Source: Liolophura sinensis (lineage: Eukaryota > Mollusca > Polyplacophora > Chitonida > Chitonidae). From it: DNA of 64,000 nucleotides. Positions 33,385 through 44,985 of this stretch are shown here, piece by piece. Numbering within the stretch: the first letter of the stretch is position 1; every line of letters begins with the position of its first letter. The stretch is from NCBI RefSeq assembly GCF_032854445.1, contig NC_088306.1:30849764-30913763 (forward strand). Reading direction: 5' to 3'. The translations under genes and the position numbers were made by a program. The notes under the pieces are model-generated. The model made no database searches and was not told where the DNA came from. It saw only the letters and a list, made by a program, of their open reading frames with translations.

Positions 33385-34020
33385 TATGCCGAAAAAGTAA
33401 GTGCGTGTCTCTGTCACCATTAGGTGTCCATCTCCTCTGCCTGTCTCTGTCTTCTGCCCAGCAGTCTGTGTCCATTTGTCTGTCTTCTGCCCATCTGTCA
33501 AAGTTGTCACGGCCTTGGTGGCAATAAGCCGACCACTCTCTTTCGTGTAGTATTACACGAAGTTCGCTGGAGACCACTTGCCTTTCACAAATATGACATT
33601 GCCAATCCTTAATATACCCTTAATATACCGACTGGCATCGACGGTGGAATGTTCTTGGCTCGGAGTCTGCCCATCTGTCTATCTCTTTGATAACCTGCTT
33701 GCCTGTCTCTGAGCATCTGCCCTTCTGTTTCAGCACCTATCCATCTGTCTCGGCGTTTGTCCATCAGTCTTGGAGTCTGCCCATCTGTCTATCTCTTTGA
33801 TAACCTGATGTCTGTCTCTGAGCATCTGCCCTTCTGTTTCAGCACCTATCCATCTGTCTCGGCGTTTGTCCATCAGTCTCGGAGACTACCCATCTGTCTC
33901 TTACCGTCTGACCATCTGCCCATCTTTCTGAGCATCTACCTGCCTGTCTCTGAGCATCTAGCAGTCTGCTTCAGCATCTGTCCATGTATCTCACCGTCTG
34001 CCCATCTGTGCCCATCGCTC
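33385..34020. repeat. Irregular CATCTGCCCATCTGTCTC repeat with a ~110-bp duplication
   Basis: Short units of about 22-24 bp (CATCTGTCTC, GAGCATCTGCCC) are strung together. A longer block, GAGTCTGCCCATCTGTCTAT followed by CTCTTTGATAACCTG, occurs at about 33662 and again at about 33774. Open frames through it are repeat artefacts. Confidence 0.88.
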
Positions 34021-34024
34021 GTAC

Positions 34025-34330
34025 ATACATAACACTGAGTCGAACAGACTCAATACAAATTATACACAAAACAACTCAACCATCGACTATACGATTGGTG
34101 AGTGAGTGAGTGAGTGCTTGGGGTGTAACATCGTGATTAACAATTTTTCAGTCATATGACTACACGATTGGTAGATGCCATATAAAATTTATTGCTCATA
34201 TATACACAATATTGGGTCTACCCAACCCAATATAAATTATACACTGAACGACCCAACAATGGATTATATGTTAGGTAGACCCAGTATATTGCTGGGCCAG
34301 ACCCAACGACCATGTTTAGCAACCATCGAA
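34025..34330. repeat. Two related ~75-bp modules
   Basis: GACTCAATACAAATTATACAC with ACGATTGGTAGATG (after removing the SINE) resembles ACCCAATATAAATTATACAC with ATGTTAGGTAGACC at about 34215-34290. The second module is partly self-complementary (GGGTCTACCC, GGTAGACCC). Possibly remnants of a small palindromic element. Confidence 0.45.
34100..34157 (-). mobile_element. Tail-only SINE (family 1), reverse orientation
   Basis: GAGTGAGTGAGTGAGTGCTT, then GGGGTGTAACATCGTG and TTTTTCAGTCATATG: the reverse complement of the 3' end of the SINE at 2843. It is flanked by a 15-bp target duplication, GACTATACGATTGGT / GACTACACGATTGGT (34085-34099, 34158-34172), with one mismatch. Confidence 0.88.
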
Positions 34331-34496
34331 ATAGTGAGAAGAGGACATAGGTATATATCAGTTTTTAAGGTATACGTCGATTAAGCAGAGACTACGTAAC
34401 ATTATGCATGTGCCACAGTTACACATGCTCCGCGTGCCCTGCCGCGGAACATGGAGTTCTCCAGTTTTGGAAGCGCGATGCAGGAAAAGGTAAATT

Positions 34497-34740
34497 TGAA
34501 TACAGTCAAACCTGTACCTACGGCCACCTGTAATCAGCATCCATCTGCCGTAAGCGACCACTCTCTGCCGCGACCAAACAATTTTCCATGTTAGACGACC
34601 TGTAATATGCGGGCGCCTGTCCAACGGCCAATATATTTTGCCACCCATTTCTATATCAGCCTGTCCTAAGCGGCCGAGACTTTCAACAGTAATGATGAAT
34701 GCTGCATCGGACATTCAAAAATTTTAAAATGGCGACCACC
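34497..34740. mobile_element. Possible DNA-transposon end
   Basis: TACAGTCAAACCTGTACCTA followed by repeated CGGCCACCTGTAAT-, GCCGTAAGCGACC- and CCTAAGCGGCC-like words. From memory, such CAGTCAAACCTG starts with GCGGCC sub-repeats occur in pogo-type elements. No partner end or transposase was identified. Confidence 0.3.
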
Positions 34741-35694
34741 CGACTTCAATAGTTTTTGTACTGTTGAAAAGTTTCAACCTGCCACCTTGTGATATAATCT
34801 GACCTCCTCTGGTTCCTCCCATGAATGGTTTCTTTGACAAATTAAAAAAAAAGATAAAAAAAAGATAGACATGTTGAAGAAATTAACACTGAGGGAAGGG
34901 TTTTTTTTTTTAAAATTCCATCGAAAATATCAATAAAATGGCCTACCAACTGACATATTTTTAATGATAGTTTTAAATATGCTTGTCATAAGATAGGGAG
35001 AAATGGTGACATTTTTCAAGTTTTCTTTTTCAGAAAGGGACAAGAAAAAAGACGGATGTCCTGTGATACAAAGGAGGGAGTTGAATTGTAAGCTGTGGTA
35101 TGTGTGCCCTGATTTTGTTGATAACAGGTTGCATAGATAAACATATAGTTATCACAACATTTTGATTATGTTACCATGTGCATGTTCACCACTTTGAACT
35201 TGTCATTATTCATTAATGCAGGCTGTTGGATAATATGTAGGACAAGTAACAGTAGCTGAGTCAAGTTGACGATAGTATAGTCATTGCAGGCTAGTCAAGC
35301 TGCTTCAGCCAGTTTAGATTAAAGAGACGTTCAGCAGGACTGTGTGCTGTTGAATAGAGAAAAGTACAGTTCACTAATTTGTTCGTAAAGGTTGTGATTG
35401 AGCTGGGACAAATATAGATGGTTGGGTTTGATAGATGCATGCACTACTTACAATGTGGGCCCCCATAGCAATAACATAACACTGATAAATTTAAAAAGTT
35501 GAAACAGTTTCCAAAGTTAATATGGTGTTGATATTACTTCAATCAGTAAATTTAAAGCCATAAATATTACTATAAACATGTCTATATTAGTACCGAAGAC
35601 ACTGAGTTGACTTGGCTATTTTGTCTTCTTCTTAAACAGCTGGGCCTCTCACAAATGCTGCCCCTGTAAGTTCAGTTCATCCTAAATTCCTCTT
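34741..35694. other. No gene recognised
   Basis: Unique AT-rich sequence with poly(A) and poly(T) runs near 34850 and 34910. Confidence 0.45.
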
Positions 35695-35830
35695 TTGTCG
35701 TACGTGGGAGGATCTGCCAGTATTCTGTAGATGGTTCTGCTACCACCCCCCACCCCACCCCATCCCCCGCAAAGTTCTGCCACATTTCTTCCCACCATAA
35801 TGTGGCTACAATCATATTTCTGTTATTCCT
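35695..35830 (+). mobile_element. Very degenerate SINE (family 2) remnant
   Basis: CGTACGTGGGAGGATCTGCCAG, a C-rich stretch in place of the GGGTTTCCCCC block, and CTTCCCACCATAATG match the order of blocks in the family. Identity is low. Confidence 0.5.
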
Positions 35831-36014
35831 GGTTTAAGGAACACCAGTAAGGACAGGGCTCTCTTTGTGGAATGGTTTGAGGTTTTTAGGTATTGCTGTG
35901 TACGCCTGTAGTGAGGAGGATGGAAATTAATGCTGACCTTGGTTTTTTTTCTCTGCAGTGGAAGGAAAAGAAATTGGAAAGAAGGTCAAGTTGTGGTAAA
36001 TTTGGTCATACATG

Positions 36015-37965
36015 TGCCACATCTTAATAAAAGTGAAGCAGCAGTAGGGAGACCTCATCTTCATCTTAATAAAGTGAAATCTGCAGTAGGGAGACCTCAT
36101 CTTCATCTTAATAAAAGTGAAATCTGCAGTAGGCAGACCTCATCTTCCTCTTAATAAAAGTGAAATCAGCCTTAAGCAGATCTCATCTTTATCTTAATAA
36201 AAGTGAAATCAGCAGTAAGAAGACTTTATATGCATATACATGTTAATAACAGTGTAATGAATAATAATTTTATAGCTCATGTACACTGTAATAAAAATGA
36301 AATCAGCATTATGGAGACCTCATATACACATACATCTTAATAAAAGTGAAATCAGCAGTAGGGAGACCTCATCTTCTTCTTAATTAAAGTGAAATCAAAA
36401 GTAGGCAGACTTCATCTTCATCTTAATAAAAGTGAAATCTGCAGTGCGCAGACCTTATCTTAATCTTATTAAATGTGAAATCGGCAGAAGGCAGACCTCA
36501 TCTTCATCTTAAATAAAGTGAAATCAGCTGTAGGGAGTCCTCATCTTCATCTTAATAAAAGTGAAATCTGTAGTAGGCAGACCTCATCTTCATCTTAATA
36601 AAAGTAAAATCAGCAGTAGGCAGACCTCATCTTCATCTTAATAAAAGTGAAATCTGTAGTAGGCAGACCTCATCTTCATCTTAATAAAAGTGAAATCAGC
36701 AGTAGGCAGACCTCATCTTCATCTTAATAAAAGTAAAATCAGCTGTAGGGAGACCTCATCTTCTTCTTAATAAAAGTGAAATCGGCAGTAGGCAGACCTC
36801 ATCTTCCTCTTAATAAAAGTGAAATCGGCAGTAGGCAGACCTCATCTTCATTCTAATAAAAGTGAAATCAGCAGTAAGCAGACCCTGTCTTCATCTTAAT
36901 AAAAGTGAAATCTGCAGTACGCAGACCTTATCTTAATCTTATTAAATGTGAAATCGGCAGTAGGCAGACCTCATCTTCATCTTAATAAAAGTGAAATCTG
37001 CAGTAGGCAGACCTCATCTTCATCCTAATAAAAGTGAAATCAGCAGTAGGCAGCCCTTATCTTCATCCTAATAAAAGTGAAATCAGCAGTAGGGAGACCT
37101 CATCTTCATCCTAATAAAAGTGAAATCAACAGTAGGCAGACTTCATCTTCATCTTAATAAAAGTGAAATCTGCAGCAGGCAGACCTTATCTTAATCTTAT
37201 TAAATGTGAAATCGGCAGTAGGGAGTCCTCATCTTCATCTTAATAAAAGTGAAATCGGCAGTAGGCAGACCTCATCTTCCTCTTAATAAAAGTGAAATCT
37301 GCAGTAGGCAGACCTCATCTTCATCCTAATAAAAGTGAAATCTGCAGTAGGCAGACCTCATCTTCCTCTTAATAAAAGTGAAATCAGCAGTAGGCAGACC
37401 TCATCTTCATCCTAATAAAGGTGAAATCTGCAGTAGGCAGACCTCATCTTCGTCTTAATAAAAGTGAAATCTGCAGTAGTTAGACATCATCTTCTTCTTA
37501 ATAAAAGTGAAATCAGCTGTAGGGAGTCCTCATCTTCATCTTAATAAAAGTGAAATCTGCAGTAGGCAGACCTCATCTTCATCCTAATAAAAGTGAAATC
37601 AGCAGTAGGGAGTCCTCATCTTCATCTTAATAAAAGTGAAATCTGCAGTAGGCAGACCTTATCTTTCTCTTAATAAAAGTGAAGTCTGCAGTAGGCAGAC
37701 CTCATCTTCATCCTAATAAAAGTGAAATCAGCAGTAGGCAGACCCTGTCTTCATCATAATAAAAGTGAAATCAGCAGTAGGGAGACATCATCTTCTTCTT
37801 AATAAAAGTGAAATCAGCTGTAGGGAGTCCTCATCTTCATCTTAATAAAAGTTAAATCAGCAGTAGGCAGACCTTATCTTCGTCCTAATAAAAGTGAAAT
37901 CGGCAGTAGGCAGACCCTGTCTTCATCTTAATAAAAGTGAAATCAGCAGTAGGGAGTCAACGTTC
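36015..37965. repeat. 43-bp minisatellite, about 45 copies
   Basis: CTTCATCTTAATAAAAGTGA then AATCAGCAGTAGGCAGACCT, CAT. Recurrent variants: TCTGCAGT/TCAGCAGT/TCGGCAGT, GGCAGACC/GGGAGTCC, ATCTTA/ATCCTA. Several AATAAA hexamers arise from the unit itself. No coding potential. Confidence 0.95.
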
Positions 37966-38559
37966 AGATGTCTGCTTTATAACGCGATACACATGTTGGG
38001 CTAGAGTCAGTAACTATAAAACTTCACAGGGGAAAAAACTACGGGGAACAGCCAAAGAGAGCAGAGCTCCGATCAGACGCCTAAATGTATCACCATCTTG
38101 CCCGATAGAGATACTCAGCACGTAGTAGTTCTGTATGATGTTACTGGAAGATCTCACTGCACACCTCCAGCCTTCCACCACTGTGAGATACACTCGTATC
38201 GGGAAGAGTTACAAGTTTCCTCGTATGAGTATGTGTCAGATGTGATAGAGTTTGCCAGTTACTCGCCAAAAGTTGATGGTTTACCGTGACCATTCTGTTT
38301 GCCCAAAACCATTAAAATGTAGCCGCCATAAAATATGACGACCGCACATAATAGACGTATGACGTTAACTGACAATCAAAAATCTAACCCTAACTCTAAA
38401 CCTAACCCTTTTAATAAATACAAAAAATTATAGATTTCTTTGGATTAGAGGATTCCACCCTCACCATATAATATCTTCTCGTTAATATATTTGATTGTTG
38501 AGTTTTACGACCTTAGCCAGGCATATTTCATATGTTTGACAACATTTGTAAGGAGGGAG
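37966..38559. other. No gene recognised
   Basis: Holds two overlapping 60-codon open stretches (37937-38125, 38098-38289) without a recognised motif, and the short telomere-like stretch listed separately. Confidence 0.4.
38384..38410. repeat. Short telomere-like repeat
   Basis: About four imperfect copies of CTAACC/CCTAAC-type hexamers (CTAACCC, TAACTCTAAA, CCTAACCC), related to the animal telomere repeat TTAGGG. Very short, so chance or an old repair event is possible. Confidence 0.4.
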
Positions 38560-38935
38560 ACATATATTATATGCGGTCTACTGAATAACACTGTGTAAAC
38601 ATTGGTAGACCAAAGGCAGACATATACAGCATTCTGTTATATGTGGTTGTCTGAATGACACCGTGTAAACACTGGTCGACCAAAAGTGGCCATATACGAC
38701 ATTCTGTTATATGCGGTCGTCTGAATGACACCGTGTAAAGGCAGACATATACAGCATTCTGTTATATACGGTCGTCAGAATGACACCGTAAAAACACTGG
38801 TCGACCAAAGTAGTCATATACGACATAATGTTATGTGCGGTCGTCATAATGACACCGTGTAAACACTGGTCGACAAAAGGCAGACATATCTGACATTCCC
38901 TTATATATGGTCGTCTGAATAACTGTGCTTGTAAA
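38560..38935. repeat. ~70-bp minisatellite, about 5 copies
   Basis: CATTCTGTTATATGCGGTCG, TCTGAATGACACCGTGTAAA and CACTGGTCGACCAAAG repeat with a period near 70; one copy (about 38735) lacks the CACTGGTCGACC part. Confidence 0.9.
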
Positions 38936-39589
38936 GTATATACCGTGTACTTGGGCGGCCGTTTTGAAGTAAAAAGAGTCATTTAGGTGACCAGCTTAAC
39001 TTTGGCGGACCATTCTCGGTGTTTATGGGAATCCTATATTTCTAACAACTGTGATATATACAACATTGTCTTAAAATGTATGAAAATTGGCATAGTTGGG
39101 AATACATCTTAACTAGAATGGTAGAAAACCACTCCAAATAAGTGGTGGCTTTAGGAAATCTACACAGGTCTTTTACAAAGGTACACGTTTCTCCCCAGAG
39201 GTTCTTGGTGTTTATGAGAATCCCCTATTTTTAACAACTTTGATATATACAACATTGTCTAAAAATGTATGAAAATTTGTCATTTGGGGGACATATTAAC
39301 ACCAAAATGCAAGGTCTTATAACAGCTAAAATATTGCATGAAAATTTGTTATTTGGGCGACACATACAGATGTGATCGCCTAAATGCACACAGTGTTTGT
39401 GCACAAGGTAATGTGTCATATTAGCGACATATAGGCGGTCACCTAAATGACGCATTGACTTTTGGGTGACCAAATACTGTATAAACAGTGAATTGTGTAT
39501 CTTTGATATTTGATAGATGATGCATTATTTTTCTATGTAGTTTGATGTGTAAGTGGTTTAGGAGAAAAATAAAAACCTTTTTGTTACGA
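38936..39589. repeat. Pair of ~190-bp diverged direct repeats, otherwise no gene
   Basis: GTGTTTATGGGAATCC and GATATATACAACATTGTCTT with AAAATGTATGAAAATT occur at about 39018-39095 and again at about 39207-39280. GGTGACC/GGCGGTC-type words resemble those in the preceding array. No coding sequence seen. Confidence 0.55.
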
Positions 39590-40222
39590 CTGTTCGGAGG
39601 AAAAAATCAGCCATTATCTTTCTCGCGCGCCTATTTTTCACTTCCCGCATTTCTTCGCAAAAAAAAAATCAACGCGTCAGCCAAAAGCTTATCTGGCCGC
39701 TACTGCTGCGCACGGCGGCCTGAGGTAGGCGGGCACGAAACGCGCCTGTTTTGTCCCAACGGTGAGCCGCTTCGGCTTCTGCGCCAGAAACAGCCTTGGC
39801 GGCTTTTTTTTCTGACTTCTCCGTAACGCGAGAAAGAGAGAGGGTACAAAAAGCCCAGTTTCGAGCGCACGGCCGTCAAACCCTTGAGGCGTAGCTCTCG
39901 AGGAATAACGTGGCTGTTCGCCACAGCGCCGACATGGAGTGCTGCGAACAGTACCGCCATACCTCTCCGGAGCTGAAAGGGGTTGTCTTGATGCAGGCCA
40001 AGAACGTTTGCGAGACCTGCCTGACATCCTTCTCGTCACAGCCCAGAACGATCTGTCCGAGTTCTTCGAAGAAGACTTTCAGGCGAAGGCTCTAGACGAT
40101 GGAAGCAGATTCTCGCAAACTCAACTCGTGCCCATGACTTTAGATGACCCGATCGAAGCGGCTTTCGGCAAAGACTTTCCAGTCACGACGACTTTAGTAA
40201 ACGACCCGATCGAAAGGATCGC
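39590..40222. other. CpG-rich island of unknown origin
   Basis: Base composition changes sharply from AT-rich to GC- and CpG-rich at about 39590 and back at the LINE junction near 40222. One frame (about 39939-40222) reads as plausible acidic protein, with DLPDILLVTAQNDLSEFFEE and two DDPIE/NDPIE repeats, but it has no proper start and ends in LINE sequence. Another frame (39542-39826) is basic. I recognise no family. It could be the edge of an unrecognised element (for example DIRS- or virus-like), a transferred segment, or a host CpG island with a first exon. Confidence 0.4.
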
Positions 40223-42165
40223 CAGCGATGCTGTCAAATAAATTATATATAGAGTTGACTGTGTAGAATCTTTGCCGAACATGAGCAAAGTCTACACAGT
40301 CAACCAGGATATGTTTGATGCCATATTGTACATCACATCCAAACCACTCGGGAGCACTGCTCCCATCTAAGATGAAATTCTGTCCATGGGGGTGCCCTAC
40401 ACGACACCTCGTTAAAACTACTTGGTCTCTACGAGACATTTGACAAGTATAGGCATTGTAGCAGGCAGTTTCTTATGGATCTGCAAGACCCATTCACCCT
40501 GCCAAAGGTGACGAATATATTTTAAAATATTAGATTTTACGTCAGTGTACGGTATTTTAACCGAGATACAGGTTTATACAGGGCAGCTTTCGGTTCCCTG
40601 TCCACGACTGTGTTTCCATGGATACCAATGTGACTTGGTATCCAACAGAATATATCTTTACCTCTTCTAATTAGTTTTCTATGTTTGACTATGATCTCAA
40701 GTGTCAAAGGATTTTTAAATTTATTATTCTGAATTGCCAAAAGGCAAGACAGCAAGTCGCTGCATATCACTGCCCACTGGGCATGCCCAGAGGAAACATA
40801 TGATACGGCCAGGAGTATAGCCGTGGCCTCTGCAGAAAAGATAGGAGATGAAGGTTGCAGACAAAGAGAAGTGATCCGCTGCTCTAAGACAGCCGCAGCC
40901 GCAACCCTTTCCCCATCCTTTGTCCCGTCAGTATATATAAATTTATAATGCATATAATCAGCCTTAATTTCAGCAAAACTTTGCTGAATTATAAGAGGAT
41001 TTGTACTTGATTTATTATATTTACGTAGATCAAATATTAGTTTACGATGTGGAAGAAGCCATGGAGGGGATTCCGGAAAAGACACCGGAGCTATATCCTC
41101 TAGCCTGATGTTAGCACCCACAATATGGTCCCGTATACGAAGACCGAACGAAGGGATCTTGTTAGGACATTTATTAAATTTATCTACATATGATGGATTA
41201 AAAACACAGTCGTAGGCAGGGTTTGTTGGATGAGCTTTAAGCTTAGTTTCATATTGAAGGTTCAGTTTTATACGTCGGTGATATAAAGAAGGCTCATTAG
41301 CATCCACGTATAAGCTTTCTACTCGGGAGGTTCTAAAAGCACCAAGGCTGAGCCTCAAACCTTGGTGATGGACAGGATCCAACATTTTAATATACGACTT
41401 CCAAGCGGAGCCGTAAATGATGGGTCCATAGTCCAATTTAGAGGGGCCTCCGTGGCTCAGTCGGTTAAAGCGCTAGCGCAGCGTAATGACCCAGGAGTCT
41501 CTCACCAATGCGGTCGATACGAGTTCAAGTCCAGCTCATGCTGGCTTCTTCTCCGGCCGTACGTGAGAAGGTCTTGCAGCAACCTGCGGATGGTCGTGGG
41601 TTTCCCCCGCGCTCTGCCCGGTTTCCACCCACCATAATGCTGGCCGCCGTCGTATGAGTGAAATATTCTTGAGTACGGCGTAAAACACCAATCAAAAAAA
41701 AAAAAAAAAAAAAATCCAATTTAGACCTCACGAGAGAGCGATATTACCTAAGTAAAACTGATCGGTCAGCCCCCCATTCGGTGCTAGACACGACCTTAAT
41801 TATATCGAGAGCCTTTGTACATTTAGCTTTAAGCATTTCAATATGAGGTATAAAATATAGCTTACTATCAAATATTATACCTAAAAATTTAGTTTCTTCA
41901 ACAATTTTAATCTGTTCACCACAAAAATTAAGCTCAGGGTCAAGATAAAGTTTCCGTTTGTTAAAAAAATGCATACCGACGGTTTTAGATGTTGAAAATC
42001 TAAAACCGTTTTCAGTTGCCCATTTGTCGATCTTATTGAGACAAAGCTGCAACTGACGTTCGATATTATTCATCTTCTTAGTTCGGTAGCATATGAGGAA
42101 ATCATCAACGTATAAAGAACCCTCTGTGCCCGATGTTAATGTTTTGGCTAGGCCATTTATTTTCT
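40222..42165 (-). pseudogene. LINE ORF2 fragment: RT palm to RNase H and zinc finger (copy A)
   Basis: From 42165 leftward: GSLYVDDF (catalytic Asp pair), CLNKIDKWATENGFRFS, SKTVGMHFF, then the SINE at 41714-41443, then KLDYGPIIYGSA and the thumb. From 41050, the RNase H: YTDGTKDGERVAAAAV, SAEATAILLAV, CSDLLSCLLAIQNN, WIPSHIGIHGNTVVDRE, which contain the expected acidic residues. A stop breaks the frame near 40540. The C-terminal RRDQVVLTRCRVGH and the C-x2-C/H/C zinc finger region follow (40439-40222). RNase H plus a terminal zinc finger fits the I/Nimb group of LINEs. Confidence 0.85.
41443..41714 (+). mobile_element. Full-length SINE (family 2)
   Basis: Best copy in the window. tRNA-like head with A box TGGCTCAGTCGG (41453) and B box GAGTTCAAGTCC (41520), conserved body, tail GTAAAACACCAATC and a run of 20 A. 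Perfect 11-bp target duplication TCCAATTTAGA at 41432-41442 and 41715-41725. Inserted in the LINE in antisense to it. Confidence 0.97.
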
Positions 42166-42189
42166 ATCCTGATCCCTGTCACGTATAAT

Positions 42190-42530
42190 TCCCTGACAGC
42201 TGCTTAGGCAATTATGAGGGGATGTATAAACAGGACTATCAGTTATTTTGTTTAAACCTAATAAATTTATGGATTGTAATTTTTTGACATTTTTTAATGT
42301 ACTGGCTGAACCCTCCAAGGCCCTTTTTAGTACAAATGGATGAATTTTGAGCCCGGCTCCTGTTCACTCTTTGTTGAGAGAACTATAAAAGCCGGCCAAC
42401 TGCCCTGTCCGTTATCAACCGAGTCCGATAAAACTTCTAATTTCCTCTTTTTGTCAGCACCTGAAATCTGCTCAGAGGAAGACCTTCTAGTTATAATAGA
42501 GGCATTAGGTGAAAGGTTTGAAGAAGACAT
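42190..42530 (-). pseudogene. LINE ORF1 N-terminus (copy A)
   Basis: The ATG at 42530 starts MSSSNLSPNASIITRRSS; a WPAFIVLSTKSEQEPG block follows that aligns in pattern with FPTFLVISNKYEG of copy B. Such a block opens the RNA-binding part of I/Nimb ORF1 proteins. Frame lost at about 42290, and the remaining ORF1, including zinc knuckles, is deleted. Confidence 0.6.
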
Positions 42531-43181
42531 GGCATATTGGTAATAAAAGTTCACCCCGTGTGTTCCCCACCCACCACGGAGTGTCAACAAGGGCGATGTC
42601 TGAACCAGGGGATACCCAGCAGGAAAGACACCAAGGACTCCACATGAGGTATACTCAAATAGATGGCATTGATATGCATACCCATTTCCCGATCACAAGC
42701 TCCTCCGTCTTTCACCCGATGAAGAAGGTAGCACATCAGACACGAACTACTTGATTGAACCATGAGCCACCGCCTCAAACGTAATCCAACGAACGAAAGT
42801 TGAAAAATATCATTTATTCCCTTATGAATGCTATAAAGAAAACGTTGGGACCTTTCCGAGGCAAGACGTGACCAAGCCGATTAATCAGACCGGGCCCATC
42901 CGACCTCCCGTCTCTCTCCAAGTAAGAGCAAAAGTGGCGTGTTGGACCGGAGGATCTCGCAAGACCAACACGCCCTCAGACACCAGGATCCTTTCCGCGG
43001 AAATTACGGGTCGCAGCCCACGGCAAACAGGTTGCTCCCCGGTTGCCTCTCAAACCAGCGGGATGATGTGAGCCTATTATATTCACCGGGCTCGCACAGA
43101 AGAGCTCTAGGTTAGTCGTCTTTTTTTACAAGCTTGCCTAGAGGGCCGAGTTCCTATTCTTATCATCCCGGAAGTTCCACG

Positions 43182-43755
43182 GGGATACATATACATAGAC
43201 ATATGTACACATATATACACATACTTATACATACATACATAAATGTACATACATATATACATACATACATACATACATACATACATACATACATACATAC
43301 ATACAAAAATATACATACACCCATATACATACATACATATGCATACACACATACATACACGTATACTTCCATACACATAGACATACACATATGCATACAT
43401 TCATAAATATACATACACATATATACATGTATATATACACACATACATATACATACACATACATACTCATATACACTCATACACATATATATATATACAC
43501 ATACATATACATACTCATATACACTCATACACATATACATGTGTACATATACATACACATACATACATACATATACTTGCACATACATACATATACATGC
43601 ACATAAATATACATACATATACAGACACATATACATACATATACACATATACATACATACATATATACACACACACACACACACACATACATACCCACAC
43701 ACACACAAATACATATATACATACATACATACATACATACATACATACATACGTA
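43182..43755. repeat. (CATA)n / TACATA microsatellite
   Basis: About 570 bp of CATA and ACATATAC variants with a clean CATACATA run at 43255-43305 and a CA run at 43670. Long open frames on both strands here are artefacts of the tetranucleotide. Confidence 0.97.
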
Positions 43756-43829
43756 TGCAAAGAAAAAGCAGCAGTTACAATTGTGTTTTTAGTTGAAAGT
43801 GGTAAACTCTATGAGCTTACCTTCGACTC

Positions 43830-44165
43830 GAAGAGTCCGCTTCGGGAGCGGTAGATCCAGGAGCAATCCTGGGTCGAGTCACACCTAAGACTTTAAAAGA
43901 GGAAGTTGTGGCTTCCTCGCTTGGCGTTCAGCATAGAGGGGATAGTGCAACGACTGGCTGACCCGTATCAGTATAATGGCTTGGGCGGGGCGGCCTACTT
44001 GCCTTCGCTTAGTCGTCTCAGTGAAGCAGCACTAGATAAAAGAGAGGTGGAAATCCGTCCTGCAACAAGGGGGTACATTACATACACCTTAAAGATTCCT
44101 TCGTCGTCGTATGACTGAAAAATTGTTGAGCACGACGTTAAACCCCAATCACTCACTCACTCACT
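43830..44165 (+). mobile_element. SINE (family 1), slightly 5' truncated
   Basis: Starts inside the tRNA-like head (GAGTCCGCTTCGGGAGCGG) and has a good B box (GGTCGAGTCACACC), the TTCCTCGCTTGGC body, and ends GACGTTAAACCCCAATCACT with CACT repeats. About 85% like the copy at 2843 by eye. Confidence 0.85.
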
Positions 44166-44911
44166 CGACACAAAGAGCTCTTTGCCTCGGGTGATGTCAT
44201 AATTATTCAATAGCAAGTTGCATGCTGGACAGTGGGCGTGGAGAGTAATTTGTTTTACAATGGCTGCACCACAAGCGATTGAACAAACTCCCCACAATTA
44301 GAGAGCAAACAGTACAGTCTCTGCGAATAGACAACATAACTTTAATTTCATAACATCCATCTCTAAGACCACAATGACGTTAGATCATATACTACAAGAG
44401 ATAAAATAAAAATCATTTATAAAGGTTCTATTATACTAAAACCTTTAAAGAATTTAAAATATGACACTGCGAATGTTCAGTAACAGTATCTGCAACGTGT
44501 CACTCTTCGTCAAAATATACTAGACTCCACACAATATCCAAAATGCTGTTTTGTTTTCAATAATTAGAACATTATCCGAGTTAATATTCATTCCATATTA
44601 TGAATCAAAAAAATTGCTCTAACTTCATTTTCCTTGTAAGAATACGAACTTCAAACATATCCATGTGTAGAGCTGGTGTTGTTACGTGTCACTGACTAAC
44701 GGCAATTTTGGTAGCGAGTACGACTGATTTTACAGACAGCTGAATATAGGCGACTGGCTGAAATATATAGACTATAGAAACAGAAGAGAGACGTTGAGTT
44801 ACTCAAGTCAATAAGTCACGTTTAGGGACTTTTTTCAATTCAGACAATGAAAGCGAGGGCGTGGCTGTGCAAGGCATTACTGGGATGGAATCACATAGTA
44901 TTGTAATAGGG
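44166..44911. other. No gene recognised
   Basis: Unique sequence without conserved frames. Confidence 0.45.
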
Positions 44912-44985
44912 ATTTATTTATTTAATTGGTGTTTTACACCGTACTCAGGAGTGTTTCGCTTAAATACAACGGTGGCCTGTGCTAC
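44912..44985 (-). mobile_element. Tail fragment of SINE (family 2), reverse orientation
   Basis: TTTATTTATTTAATTGGTGT, TTTACACCGTACTCAGGAG and a decayed ACGGTGGCC. The remainder is missing. Confidence 0.75.

Larger units (their letters stand above)
40222..43177 (-). mobile_element. I/Nimb-like LINE, copy A, internally deleted
   Basis: Reading leftward on the minus strand: 5' UTR (43177-42531), start of ORF1 (42530-about 42190), then a jump into the RT palm of ORF2 (about 42165), RNase H, zinc finger, and a break at 40222 before the 3' tail. A SINE is inserted at 41443. The protein is like copy B but nucleotide divergence is clear. The 5' end abuts a CATA microsatellite. Confidence 0.8.

Noticed and set aside
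33300-33612. Gene from overlapping open frames on both strands
   Set aside because: Mostly composed of the CATCTG/CTGTCT short repeat.
41443-41540. True tRNA gene
   Set aside because: A and B boxes are present, but the sequence does not fold into an obvious cloverleaf and continues into a SINE body with poly(A) and target duplication.
43107-43854. Long Tyr/Thr/His- or Met/Cys/Val-rich open frames
   Set aside because: Translations of a CATA/TACATA microsatellite in several frames on both strands.
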